64,000 nucleotides of DNA from Mycolicibacterium flavescens (GTDB taxonomy: Bacteria > Actinomycetota > Actinomycetes > Mycobacteriales > Mycobacteriaceae), in NCBI RefSeq assembly GCF_001722335.1, contig NZ_MIHA01000019.1, positions 46,775-110,774 on the forward strand. The letters run 5' to 3'. Below are positions 9,572 through 18,154 of this stretch, piece after piece. Each line of letters starts with the position of its first letter. Positions within the stretch are counted from its first letter, which is position 1. The notes under the pieces are model-generated. The model was not told the DNA's origin. It saw nothing but the letters and a program-made list of their open reading frames with translations, and ran no database searches. Made by a program: the position numbers and the translations under genes.

Positions 9572-10759
9572 ATGAAGTTCGTTCGCATCGCAGGCATGCT
9601 GGTCGTGGCGGTGAGCGCGGTCGGCCTGATGTACGCCTTCCCGCGGCTGGTCGGCGGTCCGCTGTCCAGCGTCGGAGCTGTCGTCGCCTTCGCGACCGTC
9701 GCTGATCAGCCGGCCGTGCTGGTCGCCTACGGGCGCACCGGCGGTGGACGTCAAGCGCCGTTCGGTACCGACGACACGTGGCAGGAACGCCTCGCCGCGG
9801 TGTCGCTGGACACCGGCGAACTGCTGTGGGATGTGCAACTGCACGACGAGAACGGTTGGGAGCGTGCGGTACTCGCGGTGGCCGACGGCCTGGTGTACGT
9901 CGCGACCGACTACGGCCTTTCGATCGTGGCAGCCGAGGACGGTCGGATCGTCGCGCAGAACGACCAGATCCCCGGGCTGGGCGACGATTACGCGCTGGCC
10001 TACACCGCCTACCACGTAGATCCGGGCGTTCGCGCGGTCGTCGCGCTGACCCGGTCGGGTGCCGTCGTGCAGATACCGCTGGGTACGACGGACGCCGCGC
10101 CCGCACCCGCCGAGGTGGCCGACGCGTGGCGCGGCACGCTGATCGCCGATTCGGCGGCCACCCGCGACGCGACGTTCGTGATGAACGAGGTCGACCCGGC
10201 CGCCACCCCGAAACACATGGTGCTGCCCGACGGCGGCGCGGTACACCTGTCGCGGCAGACCGGCACCCTGATCCGCCGATGGCCCGACGGCCGCAACCAG
10301 GTGCTCACCCGCGTCGACGATCTGGACCGGCCGCGACTGGTCTACGACATCGTGCGCACCCCCGCCGCGCTGGCCACCGCCGCACAACTCGACGAAGGCA
10401 CGGCCATGTTCACCAACCACCACTCGGCGGCCGCTGACCTGGGTACGGTGAGCGGCGTCGTGCTCGTGCGCGGCGACGACCCGCACGGTTCCGGGCGAGA
10501 GTCGCTGCGGCTGATCGACATCGGATCGGGGGAGACTGTGGCGGTGGTGGCCGACCTGTACGACGTGCACCGGGCGACCACGACGCCCGGCGGGGACATC
10601 CTCGTCGTCGCGACACCGGCCCCAGGGACGTTCGAGTCCAGCAACGACAATCGCCTGATCGTGCTGCGCCCCGACGGCCGGGTCACCTGGACCGATGTCG
10701 GGCTGACCAATTTCTGGGGCCGACCCAGAGCCGACACAGGGAGCATCGATGCCCGCTGA
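9572..10759 (+). CDS. Membrane-anchored beta-propeller-like protein (PA2928-type)
   Basis: A 395-residue protein with one N-terminal membrane helix (residues about 5-22). It is followed by repeated short blade-like segments such as LAAVSLDTGELLWDVQL and LVYVATDYGLSIVAAEDGRIV, reminiscent of PQQ/WD-type propellers. The reading frame is open upstream to 9440, but the ATG at 9572 starts the hydrophobic anchor and is preferred. There is no strong ribosome-binding site. The 3' end overlaps the amidohydrolase gene by 11 bases, so the two are probably cotranscribed. The link to the PA2928 group is from memory of sequence style; the function is unknown. Confidence 0.55.
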   Translation: MKFVRIAGMLVVAVSAVGLMYAFPRLVGGPLSSVGAVVAFATVADQPAVLVAYGRTGGGRQAPFGTDDTWQERLAAVSLDTGELLWDVQLHDENGWERAVLAVADGLVYVATDYGLSIVAAEDGRIVAQNDQIPGLGDDYALAYTAYHVDPGVRAVVALTRSGAVVQIPLGTTDAAPAPAEVADAWRGTLIADSAATRDATFVMNEVDPAATPKHMVLPDGGAVHLSRQTGTLIRRWPDGRNQVLTRVDDLDRPRLVYDIVRTPAALATAAQLDEGTAMFTNHHSAAADLGTVSGVVLVRGDDPHGSGRESLRLIDIGSGETVAVVADLYDVHRATTTPGGDILVVATPAPGTFESSNDNRLIVLRPDGRVTWTDVGLTNFWGRPRADTGSIDAR

Positions 10760-12353
10760 ACTCGTCATCCGCGGAACGGTTCTGACCGTCGACGACCGCC
10801 AACCCACCGCCGAGGCGCTCGCGGTGTCCGACGGCCGCATCGTCGCCGTCGGCGCCCGCAGCGACGTCGAGGGCTGGATCGGGCCCGGCACCGAGGTTGT
10901 CGACGTCGACGGCTGCGTGCTGCCCGGGCTCGTCGAAGCGCACGGCCATCCTCTGATGGAGGCGATCGTGCTGTCGGACCGGATGGTCGACATCCGCCCG
11001 GTCACGCTGCCCGACGCCGACGATGTCGTCGCCGCGATCCGCTCGGAGGTCGCCGACCGCGGGCCCGACGGCGCCTATCTCAACGGCTGGGACCCGTTGC
11101 TGCAGAACGGCTTACCGGAGCCGACGCTGGACTGGCTGGACCGCATCGCGCCGGACGATCCGCTGGTGATCGTGCACAACTCCGGCCACAAGGCGTTCTT
11201 CAACAGCGCCGCCGCGTGGCGGTTCGGTCTGACCCGCGACACCCCCGACCCCAAAGGTGCGCGTTACGGCCGCGACGCCGACGGCAATCTCGACGGCACC
11301 GCCGAGGAGACCGCCGCGGTGTTCAGCCTGCTGGCCGGTGTGATCGATCCGGCCGACTACCCGGCGATGCTGCACGCCGAACTGCGTAGGCTCAACAAGG
11401 TCGGGTTGACGACGTGCTCGGAGATGGCGTTCGACCCGGTGTTCCGCCCGGTGGTCGAACAACTGCGCGCCGACCTGACCGTGCGGCTGCGGGTCTATGA
11501 GATCTCCACCGCGCAGATGAGTTCGGACGCCACCCCGGACAACGGCGACGACCTGTTCCGTCAGGTCGGCATCAAGATCTGGGTCGACGGCTCCCCGTGG
11601 ATCGGCAACATCGACCTGTCTTTCCCGTATCTGGACACCGACGCCACCCGCACCATCGGCGTCGCGCCCGGCTCGTGCGGCCACGCGAACTACACCCGCG
11701 AACAGCTCACCGAGATCGTGCACGCCTACTTCCCGAAGGGCTGGCCGATGGCGTGCCATGTGCAGGGCGACGCCGGGGTCGACACCATCCTCGACGTCTA
11801 CGAGGAGGCGCTCCGGCGCTGGCCCCGCGACGACCACCGGCTGCGCCTCGAACACGTCGGCGCGATCCGCGACGACCAACTCCGGCGCGCCCATGACCTC
11901 GGCGTCACCTGCAGCCTGTTCGTCGACCAGATCCACTACTGGGGCGACATCATCGTCGACGGCCTCTTCGGCGCCGAACACGGAACCCGTTGGATGCCCT
12001 GCGGTTCCGCGGTCGCCACCGGTATGCGGATCTCGCTGCACAACGACCCGCCGGTCACACCGGAGGAACCGCTGCGCAACATCAGCGTCGCGGCCACCCG
12101 CACCGCGCCCAGCGGCCGGGTGATCGGCCCCGAACAACGCATCTCGGTCGAGCAGGCGATCCGGGCGCAGACGCTCGACGCCGCCTACCAGTTGTTCGCC
12201 GACGACGTGATCGGCTCGATCGAGGTGGGCAAGTACGCCGACCTGGTGGTGCTCTCGGCCGACCCGCGAGCGGTGCCGCCGGAGGACATCGCGGACCTCG
12301 ACGTGCTGGCCACGTACCTGGCCGGCCGCCAGGTTTACGCGAAAGGCGACTGA
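10749..12353 (+). CDS. Metal-dependent amidohydrolase, YtcJ-like (Rv0552-type)
   Basis: A 534-residue protein of the amidohydrolase superfamily. An N-terminal beta-sandwich part carries the metal-binding HxH (H65, H67 in EAHGHP). The barrel residues include ACHVQGDAGVD and RLEHVG, and the C-terminal segment EVGKYADLVVLSADP is typical of exo-amidohydrolases such as YtcJ. Length fits the family. The substrate is unknown. It overlaps the upstream membrane protein and precedes fadD8 on the same strand. In M. tuberculosis I recall the homologue next to fadD8 but divergent from it, so local order differs here. Confidence 0.82.
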   Translation: MPAELVIRGTVLTVDDRQPTAEALAVSDGRIVAVGARSDVEGWIGPGTEVVDVDGCVLPGLVEAHGHPLMEAIVLSDRMVDIRPVTLPDADDVVAAIRSEVADRGPDGAYLNGWDPLLQNGLPEPTLDWLDRIAPDDPLVIVHNSGHKAFFNSAAAWRFGLTRDTPDPKGARYGRDADGNLDGTAEETAAVFSLLAGVIDPADYPAMLHAELRRLNKVGLTTCSEMAFDPVFRPVVEQLRADLTVRLRVYEISTAQMSSDATPDNGDDLFRQVGIKIWVDGSPWIGNIDLSFPYLDTDATRTIGVAPGSCGHANYTREQLTEIVHAYFPKGWPMACHVQGDAGVDTILDVYEEALRRWPRDDHRLRLEHVGAIRDDQLRRAHDLGVTCSLFVDQIHYWGDIIVDGLFGAEHGTRWMPCGSAVATGMRISLHNDPPVTPEEPLRNISVAATRTAPSGRVIGPEQRISVEQAIRAQTLDAAYQLFADDVIGSIEVGKYADLVVLSADPRAVPPEDIADLDVLATYLAGRQVYAKGD

Positions 12354-12377
12354 CCACACCGCGCCGGTCGCTACGCT
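12350..12377 (+). promoter_or_regulatory. Candidate promoter of fadD8, leaderless type
   Basis: CTGACC at 12350-12355 and TACGCT at 12372-12377 are separated by 16 bases. The -10-like hexamer ends 6 bases before the ATG of fadD8, and no Shine-Dalgarno is present. A leaderless transcript is likely. Confidence 0.4.
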
Positions 12378-12383
12378 TCCCCC

Positions 12384-13949
12384 ATGTCTGAGCTCCCTGA
12401 CCCGCGTTTCCTCGACGAGCGGCTGGCGCACTGGGCCGAAGCCAAACCCGACGCCGAAGCGATGACCTACTTCGACCGCTCCTGGACATGGGCCGAGTGG
12501 AACGACCGGGTGCGCAGGCTCGCCGGAGCCCTGCAGCAGCGCGGCATCACGCGCGGCGACGTGGTGTCGTTCCTCGACATGAACCACCCGGCGTGCGTCG
12601 AGCTGACACTGGCCGCCGCGTCGCTCGGTGCGGCGAACGCGATCGTCAACTTCCGGCTCGCCGCCGACGAACTCGACTACGTCATCAACGATTCGGGCGC
12701 CAAGCTGCTGATCGTCGGTAACGACTTCGCGCCGACGATCGAACGGATCCGCGACCGCCTGACCACGGTCGAAGACATCATTACCGTGACCCCCGAAGGC
12801 GGCGACGGCGACGAGTACGAGGCGCTGCTGGCCGAGTCGGCCCCTGTCGGGCGCGCGGCCGACGTGCAGTCCGACGACCCCGTGATCATCATGTACTCCT
12901 CGGGCACGACGGGACGGCCCAAGGGTGTGCAGATCACCCACGCCAACCTGATCGCCCACACGATCAACGCGCACAACGGGTGGAGCTTCGACGAGGGCGA
13001 CAAGAACATGGTGTCGATGCCGCTGTTCCACGTCGGCGGATCGTCCTATGTGCAGTTCGGCATCCACCACGGGGTGCCGAGCGTGATGACCCGCGAGGTC
13101 GACGGGGCCGCGCTGGCCGGCGCGATCCTCAAGGGCGCCAACCGCACGTTCCTGGTGCCGGCCGTGCTGGCCAAGGTACTCGACGCCGGTGAGGACGCGG
13201 TGAAGTTGTTCGGGGCGCTCAAGACGTTCGTGTACGGCGCGTCGCCGATGCCGCTTCCGCTGCTGCGCGCCGCGCTCAAGGCATGGCCGAACACCGATTT
13301 CATCCAGGTCTACGGTCTGACCGAGGTGTGCGGTGTGATCAGCCAACTGCTTCCCGAAGATCACCGCGAGGGCCCCGAGGAGCGGCTGGTCAGCGCGGGC
13401 CGGGTGATCCCCAACGCCGAGGTGCGCGTCGTCGACCCCGACTCTCTCGAGGAGGTGGCGGCCGGGACGCAGGGCGAACTGTGGTTCCGCACACCGCAGT
13501 TGATGAAGGGCTACCACAACAAGCCGGAGGCGACGACCGAGGCGATCACCGACGACGGCTGGTTCCGCACCGGCGACATCGGCCGCATCGACGACGAGGG
13601 CTACCTCTTCGTCGAGGACCGGCTCAAGGACATGATCATCTCCGGCGGCGAGAACATCTACTCGATCGAGGTCGAACGCGTCCTCGCCGAACACCCCGCG
13701 GTGGTCGACGTCGCGGTGATCGGGGTGCCCGACGACAAGTGGGGCGAGGTGGTCAAGGCCGTGGTCTCGGTCGAGGGTTCGGCCACCGAAGAGGAGATCA
13801 TCGGCTGGTGCCGGGAGCGGCTGGCGGCCTACAAGTGCCCCAAGAGCGTCGACATCACCGACGAGCTGCCCCGCAACCCGACCGGTAAGATCCTGAAAAA
13901 GGAACTGCGCAAACCGTATTGGGAAGGTCGCGAACGCGCCACGGTGTAA
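12384..13949 (+). CDS. fadD8: Fatty-acyl-CoA ligase FadD8
   Basis: A 521-residue member of the ANL adenylating superfamily. The ATP-binding P-loop YSSGTTGRPKG is at about 171-181. Further motifs are YGLTEVCG in the middle, TGDIGRID before the hinge, and the C-terminal lysine motif NPTGKILKKELR. It should activate a fatty acid or related carboxylate to the acyl-CoA through an acyl-adenylate. The assignment to FadD8 rests on its position beside the Rv0552-type amidohydrolase and the men genes. The exact acyl substrate is not known. It ends one base before the convergent SOUL gene. Confidence 0.82.
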   Translation: MSELPDPRFLDERLAHWAEAKPDAEAMTYFDRSWTWAEWNDRVRRLAGALQQRGITRGDVVSFLDMNHPACVELTLAAASLGAANAIVNFRLAADELDYVINDSGAKLLIVGNDFAPTIERIRDRLTTVEDIITVTPEGGDGDEYEALLAESAPVGRAADVQSDDPVIIMYSSGTTGRPKGVQITHANLIAHTINAHNGWSFDEGDKNMVSMPLFHVGGSSYVQFGIHHGVPSVMTREVDGAALAGAILKGANRTFLVPAVLAKVLDAGEDAVKLFGALKTFVYGASPMPLPLLRAALKAWPNTDFIQVYGLTEVCGVISQLLPEDHREGPEERLVSAGRVIPNAEVRVVDPDSLEEVAAGTQGELWFRTPQLMKGYHNKPEATTEAITDDGWFRTGDIGRIDDEGYLFVEDRLKDMIISGGENIYSIEVERVLAEHPAVVDVAVIGVPDDKWGEVVKAVVSVEGSATEEEIIGWCRERLAAYKCPKSVDITDELPRNPTGKILKKELRKPYWEGRERATV

Positions 13950-14567
13950 CTACTGCCGCACCGGCACCGCGATCTCGTTGCGCCGCCGAAACGGTAGCGT
14001 CCACGGCGGGTCGTAGAACCAGGCCTGCGCATCGCCGGTGGTTTCGATGCCGTTGGCCCGCAACACCTCGAGCAGTTCGTCGGTGTGCGACTGCACCGCG
14101 CGCGGGCCGCGGTCGCCGGTGAACCCCAGCACTGCCACCGTCTCGCCGGGCACCTCGGTCAGGCGTACCTCGTCGTTGTCGGGTTCGGGCAGCGTGTCCA
14201 GCGTCCACTTCGAGGGCATATAGAAGCGGATGGTCGAGCGTTCACCGTCGCGGGCCTGCGCGACCGGAGCCGTCATCGCGATCGTGTCGCCGGACTGCTG
14301 GGTGACCGGAGCCGTCATCGCGATCGACTCCTTGCGGTGGTTGCCGCCGAAGATGTAGCCGGCCAGGCGGCGGAACCCGATGTTGCGGGCGCGCTCCTCG
14401 TCGGCGTCCACCGTCGTCTCGGCGGCGATGCGCGGTCCGTAGCGCCGGATCTCCACCCGGTCGGACACTTTCGTCGATAGGTAGTGCGGCTCTTCGGTGC
14501 CGACGCGGACACCGACGAGCGACAGCACGCCCTCGACGGTCTGGCGGGGTATCTCGATCAGCTTCAT
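13950..14567 (-). CDS. SOUL-family heme-binding protein
   Basis: A 205-residue protein with the SOUL pattern: an early ...VEIRRYGPRIAAETTV segment, FRRLAGYIFGGNHRKESIAMTAPV (the repeated MTAPV block is characteristic) and a C-terminal AWFYDPPWTLPF. The ATG at 14567 overlaps the stop of the TspO gene (ATGA), which fixes the start; a longer frame reads through the TspO gene. SOUL proteins bind heme or related tetrapyrroles. Being coupled to TspO suggests a joint role in tetrapyrrole handling, but that is inference. Confidence 0.85.
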   Translation of the reverse strand: MKLIEIPRQTVEGVLSLVGVRVGTEEPHYLSTKVSDRVEIRRYGPRIAAETTVDADEERARNIGFRRLAGYIFGGNHRKESIAMTAPVTQQSGDTIAMTAPVAQARDGERSTIRFYMPSKWTLDTLPEPDNDEVRLTEVPGETVAVLGFTGDRGPRAVQSHTDELLEVLRANGIETTGDAQAWFYDPPWTLPFRRRNEIAVPVRQ

Positions 14568-15046
14568 CGGCGGTTCAACCACCAGATGTGCGACGACAGC
14601 ACGGTGGCGAACGCACACCACAGCGGATAGAACCCGAGCGGTGCGGCCGCTTTGCCCCGCACCGCGGCGGCGCGCCGGGTCAGGTCGGCGCTGCTGGCGG
14701 CCAGCACCCCGGCCGCCACCGCGGCCGTACCGAGCCGGCGCTGGCTGAAGAAGATCCACGACCAGCTGGCGTTGAGCGCCAGGTTCGCACCGAGAGCGGC
14801 GATGTAGCGGCGCCGCTCCTCGGTGCGTCCCTGCCGTTCCAGCTCGTCGAGCGTGGCGGCCGACACCACCGCGATATCGGTGTAGAGCGCGTTCCACACA
14901 ATCGGAAACACCGGCCCGGGCGGCTGATACGCGGGTTTGCGTATCCGCTTGAACCATCCGGACTGCGCCGGCCGGCTGGCCAGCCCGCCGACGACCCCGG
15001 TCGCCAGCACGGCCGCCGCCGACGGGATCAGTGTTTTCGCTTGCAC
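14564..15046 (-). CDS. TspO/MBR family membrane protein
   Basis: A 160-residue protein with five predicted membrane helices and the tryptophan-rich family motifs: WFKRIRKPAYQPPGPVFPIVW, LNASWSWIFF and a C-terminal LWCAFATVLSSHIWWLN. The GTG start at 15046 is preceded by a strong GAGGAGG. TspO proteins bind porphyrins and sterol-like ligands. The downstream SOUL gene is translationally coupled, so the two form a small operon. An upstream gene on the same strand ends 20 bases before it. Confidence 0.87.
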   Translation of the reverse strand: MQAKTLIPSAAAVLATGVVGGLASRPAQSGWFKRIRKPAYQPPGPVFPIVWNALYTDIAVVSAATLDELERQGRTEERRRYIAALGANLALNASWSWIFFSQRRLGTAAVAAGVLAASSADLTRRAAAVRGKAAAPLGFYPLWCAFATVLSSHIWWLNRR

Positions 15047-15065
15047 GGTGATGCCTCCTCTGTTG

Positions 15066-16031
15066 TCAGTCCTCGTTGTCGCTGTCTGCGTCGTTTGAAG
15101 CGCTCGAAGCTCCGGTGCTCGAGGTCTGGGTGCTCGAGGTCTGGGTGCCCGAGGTCTGGGTGCCCGAGGTGGCGCTGCTCGAAGCACCGGGCTCGTCGTC
15201 GTCGCCCGCGGTGCCCGCGCCCGCCCCGGTGGTGCTCGTGTTGGCGCCGGCCCGGGTGGTACCCGTCTGCGATGCCGTCGAGTCACCCGTCCGGCGGGAG
15301 GTGCTCACGCCGTTGAGCGTCTCGTCCTCGGCTTCGATCTCGTCCTCGGTCACCGGAGCCGTCGTGCGCGGCGGCGCGTAGCGCAGCCCGATGTTGGCGA
15401 TCCCGATCGTGTAGTCGCCGGTGTTGAAGAACCCGACGTTGCCGGTGCCGGTGTTGAAGAACCCGGCGTTGAGCGTTCCGACGTTGCCGACACCGAGGTT
15501 GAGCGAGCCGCGGTTGGCGGCCCCGAAGTTGCGGATGCCCTCGTTGTTGAGCCCGACGTTGAAGTCGCCTTCGTTGCCGAAGCCGAGGTTGAAGTCACCG
15601 TCGTTGACCGAGCCGAGGTTGAAGTCGCCGACGTTGTCGGTGCCGATGTTGAAGTCGCCCTCGTTGGTGTTGCCGATGTTGGCCACGCCGGTGTTGTTCA
15701 CCCCGGCGTTGAACGCGCCGATGTTGCCCGCCCCGAAGTTCGGGGTGCCGGTCAGGAAGCTGAGCTGAATACCCGGCCGGTCCACCGCCGCCGGTGCCAG
15801 CGCGGCGACGTCAGCGGTGTCGGCCGCCGCCGCCGAGGCCAGGCCCGGTACAGAGGCTGGTGCCGGAGCGGGAGCCGGCGCGGGCACGACGGGTGTGATC
15901 GCCGCGGCCAGCACCGCGGGTGCTTCCGAGGTGGGTGCCGCGGCCGGCGGGCTGGCCGGCCCGGCCGAGACGACACCGGCCGCGACCACCGAGACACCCG
16001 CGATCACATAAGAACGAACAGACACATGCAT
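15066..16031 (-). CDS. Secreted decapeptide-repeat (MPTR-type) protein without PPE domain
   Basis: A 321-residue protein. Residues 1-24 form a signal peptide. Residues 30-85 are an Ala/Pro-rich linker. Residues about 99-218 are twelve near-perfect decapeptides of the form xxNxGxxNxG, and the tail is Ser/Thr/Gly-rich with a TSGTQTS repeat and an acidic end. The repeat is the one that PPE-MPTR proteins carry, but the PPE domain is absent and replaced by a Sec-type signal. The ATG at 16031 has GAGG 8 bases upstream; an in-frame GTG at 16037 is possible. It is likely to be a surface or secreted beta-helix. Function unknown. Confidence 0.75.
   Translation of the reverse strand: MHVSVRSYVIAGVSVVAAGVVSAGPASPPAAAPTSEAPAVLAAAITPVVPAPAPAPAPASVPGLASAAAADTADVAALAPAAVDRPGIQLSFLTGTPNFGAGNIGAFNAGVNNTGVANIGNTNEGDFNIGTDNVGDFNLGSVNDGDFNLGFGNEGDFNVGLNNEGIRNFGAANRGSLNLGVGNVGTLNAGFFNTGTGNVGFFNTGDYTIGIANIGLRYAPPRTTAPVTEDEIEAEDETLNGVSTSRRTGDSTASQTGTTRAGANTSTTGAGAGTAGDDDEPGASSSATSGTQTSGTQTSSTQTSSTGASSASNDADSDNED
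15378..15737 (-). repeat. 30-bp coding tandem repeats (decapeptide block)
   Basis: Twelve consecutive 30-base units encode the decapeptides of the MPTR-type protein. Codons for N and G at the fixed positions are nearly invariant (AAC, GGC) and the variable positions differ between units. Such a tract may vary in copy number between strains. Confidence 0.7.
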
Positions 16032-16159
16032 TTTCACACCTCGCCGTGAGAAGGGATTGTTAAGTAACTGAAAAGTGCCCCCTCTCGGGTTTGCCAAACG
16101 GAAAGTTTCTTACTGGTTTGTGACGCGGTCGAGACGTCCGCCGGAGAGCGCCCGGCAGG

Positions 16160-17125
16160 ATGGTGACCATGCCCGACGTCGACGAGATCATCGATCGCCT
16201 GCACGTGGTCGCGCTGCCGATGCGGGTCCGGTTCCGCGGCATCACGGTTCGCGAGGTCGCGCTCATCGAGGGCCCCGCGGGGTGGGGTGAGTTCGGCGCC
16301 TTCCCCGAGTACGAACCGCCCGAGGCGGCCCACTGGCTGGCCTCGGCGATCGAGGCCGCCTACCGGCCGGCGCCGCTCACCCGCCGCGACCGCATCCCGA
16401 TCAACGCCACCGTGCCCGCCGTCGACGCCACCCGGGTGCCCGACGTGCTGAGCCGGTTTCGCGGTGCGCGCACCGCCAAGGTCAAGGTCGCCGAACCAGG
16501 TCAGACGCTGGCCGACGACGTCGCCCGGGTCAACGCCGTCCGCGCCGCCGTGCCGATCGTGCGGGTCGACGCCAACGGCGGCTGGAGCCTCGACGACGCA
16601 GTGGCCGCGGCCGCCGCGCTGACTGCCGACGGACCGCTGGAGTATCTGGAACAGCCGTGCGCGACGGTCGCCGAGCTAGCCGAGTTGCGGCGACGGGTCG
16701 ACGTTCCGGTCGCCGCCGACGAGAGCATTCGCAAGGCCGACGACCCGTTGCGGGTGGTGCGCGAGAACGCCGCCGACGTCGCGGTGCTCAAGGTCGCTCC
16801 GCTCGGCGGGGTGGACGCGCTGCTGCGGATCGCCGCGCAGATCGACATCCCGATAGTGGTGTCCAGCGCGCTGGACTCCGCGGTCGGTATCGGCCGCGGG
16901 TTGCTGGCCGCTGCCGCGCTGCCGCGGCTGGACCACGCCTGCGGTCTGGGCACCGGCGGTCTGTTCGTCGACGACGTTGCGGCACCGCTGCGCGTCGAGG
17001 ACGGATATCTGCCCGTCGCGCCCGTCGTCCCCGAACCGGCCCGCCTCGAGACGCTGGCCGCCGCACCGCAGCGGCGGCAGTGGTGGATCGAACGGATCGC
17101 CGCGTGCCTGGCCATTCTGCGATAA
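16160..17125 (+). CDS. menC: o-Succinylbenzoate synthase MenC
   Basis: A 321-residue enolase-superfamily enzyme that dehydrates SHCHC to o-succinylbenzoate in menaquinone synthesis. Expected residues are visible: KxK at 107-109 (TAKVKVA), metal ligands D137 (VDANGGW), E164 (EQPC) and D187 (ADES), and the second lysine K211 (KVAPLGG). An alternative ATG at 16169 is possible and has GGATGG upstream. It is divergent from the decapeptide-repeat gene and on the same strand as menD, about 4.5 kb downstream. Confidence 0.92.
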   Translation: MVTMPDVDEIIDRLHVVALPMRVRFRGITVREVALIEGPAGWGEFGAFPEYEPPEAAHWLASAIEAAYRPAPLTRRDRIPINATVPAVDATRVPDVLSRFRGARTAKVKVAEPGQTLADDVARVNAVRAAVPIVRVDANGGWSLDDAVAAAAALTADGPLEYLEQPCATVAELAELRRRVDVPVAADESIRKADDPLRVVRENAADVAVLKVAPLGGVDALLRIAAQIDIPIVVSSALDSAVGIGRGLLAAAALPRLDHACGLGTGGLFVDDVAAPLRVEDGYLPVAPVVPEPARLETLAAAPQRRQWWIERIAACLAILR

Positions 17126-17128
17126 GCG

Positions 17129-17166
17129 TTGACACGTTGACACAGATCGATAGTCTGTGTGTCAAC
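17129..17166 (+). promoter_or_regulatory. Promoter with palindromic operator upstream of the MpaB-type gene
   Basis: Perfect 9-base inverted arms GTTGACACA and TGTGTCAAC (17136-17144 and 17158-17166) flank a 13-base centre. A second half-like GTTGACAC precedes it at 17128-17135. TTGACA at 17129-17134 and TAGTCT at 17151-17156, 16 bases apart, could be the -35 and -10, so a bound repressor would block them. The TetR protein encoded just downstream is the obvious candidate ligand-responsive repressor. Confidence 0.6.
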
Positions 17167-17179
17167 CAGTGGAGGCGCC

Positions 17180-18145
17180 ATGACCGAGACAGCCGAAGCA
17201 CCACCCGTCGAGCGCGCCGCCGGCGTCGTCCGGCCCAAGGTCATGTACGAGTTCCGAAAACACAGCGGCAGCACGTTCGGCGGCTTCTTCGGCGCGGCGG
17301 CCTTCGACGAGGTGGCGTTGGTGCCGGTGGCCGCGGCCGTCGACAGGACCGGCCGGTTCGAGGCCAACTTCGCGGATCGAGGGGTGCGAAGTGGGTTCTC
17401 GGCGTTCCTGGCGATCTGGGGTGACCCGCACGACCGCGCCGCCGAGGGGGAGCGGCTCAAGCGGTTGCATCGCGACGTCCGCGGGCACGGCTCCGGCGCC
17501 TTCACCGACGTGCGCTACGGCGCCCTGGACCCGCGGCTGTGGAACTGGATCGCGGTCAGCGGCATGTTCCTGGTGCTCAACTCATTCACGCCGTGCACCG
17601 GAATCTCGATGACGCCGGCCGAGAAGGACGCCGCCTACCTGCAACTGCTCGAGGCGTTCCAGTCGCTGGAGTTACCCGGCAAGAGCGCCAAACTGCCGCC
17701 GAGCTACGCCGAGGCCGTGCAGTACTACGACGAGATGGTCGCCACCGAACTGCAGACCAACCCGTTTCTGCGCCGGGTCACCGACGGATTGACCAAGCTC
17801 CCGTTGCCGACGCTGCTGCTGCCGCCGGCGGTGCGGCTGGCGCTGACCCCGACGTGGCTGGTCATGCGACCGGTCGCGGGCCGGGTGGTCAAGATCTGCT
17901 CGTTCGGGGTCCTGCACCCCGGTGTCCGCGAGCTCACCGGGTTCCGCTGGGACGCCCGCCACGACCGCGAGTTCGAGTTCTACACCCGCGCGCTGCAGGT
18001 GGCGTGGCGGGTGCTGCCCGACAAGTTGAAGCTGATCCCGTTGGCGCGCAATCGGATCGAGTACGAGAAGCTGGTCCGCTTCCACCGCTCGGTTTCGCTG
18101 GACTCGTTCGCGCCGCCCGCGGCCTGCCCGGCCAGCCGGCCGTAA
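17180..18145 (+). CDS. Oxygenase MpaB-family (DUF2236) protein
   Basis: A 321-residue protein of the MpaB/DUF2236 family, recognised by YEFRKHSGSTFGG, RLHRDVRGHGSG and the C-terminal FRWDARHDREFEFYTRAL region. Members are heme-dependent oxygenase-like proteins such as latex-clearing protein relatives; the substrate here is unknown. The ATG at 17180 has GGAGG 5 bases upstream and is preferred over the GTG at 17159. Its promoter region holds a strong palindrome, and a TetR gene begins 9 bases after its stop, so regulation by that repressor is likely. Confidence 0.75.
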   Translation: MTETAEAPPVERAAGVVRPKVMYEFRKHSGSTFGGFFGAAAFDEVALVPVAAAVDRTGRFEANFADRGVRSGFSAFLAIWGDPHDRAAEGERLKRLHRDVRGHGSGAFTDVRYGALDPRLWNWIAVSGMFLVLNSFTPCTGISMTPAEKDAAYLQLLEAFQSLELPGKSAKLPPSYAEAVQYYDEMVATELQTNPFLRRVTDGLTKLPLPTLLLPPAVRLALTPTWLVMRPVAGRVVKICSFGVLHPGVRELTGFRWDARHDREFEFYTRALQVAWRVLPDKLKLIPLARNRIEYEKLVRFHRSVSLDSFAPPAACPASRP

Positions 18146-18148
18146 GCT
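18143..18148 (+). promoter_or_regulatory. Leaderless-type -10 element for the TetR gene
   Basis: TAAGCT fits TANNNT, overlaps the TAA of the MpaB-type gene and ends 6 bases before the ATG at 18155, where no Shine-Dalgarno is seen. The regulator may thus have its own leaderless transcript besides readthrough. Confidence 0.35.
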
Positions 18149-18154
18149 GGTCCG

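Noticed and set aside
11112..13694. Long minus-strand open frame of 860 codons opposite the amidohydrolase and fadD8
   Set aside because: High-GC shadow: its sequence is low-complexity R/V/D/H-rich with no motifs, while both plus-strand genes have complete domains.
15378..15737. Decapeptide tandem repeats as a CRISPR or non-coding satellite
   Set aside because: They are in-frame coding repeats with no spacers and continue a signal-peptide-bearing gene.
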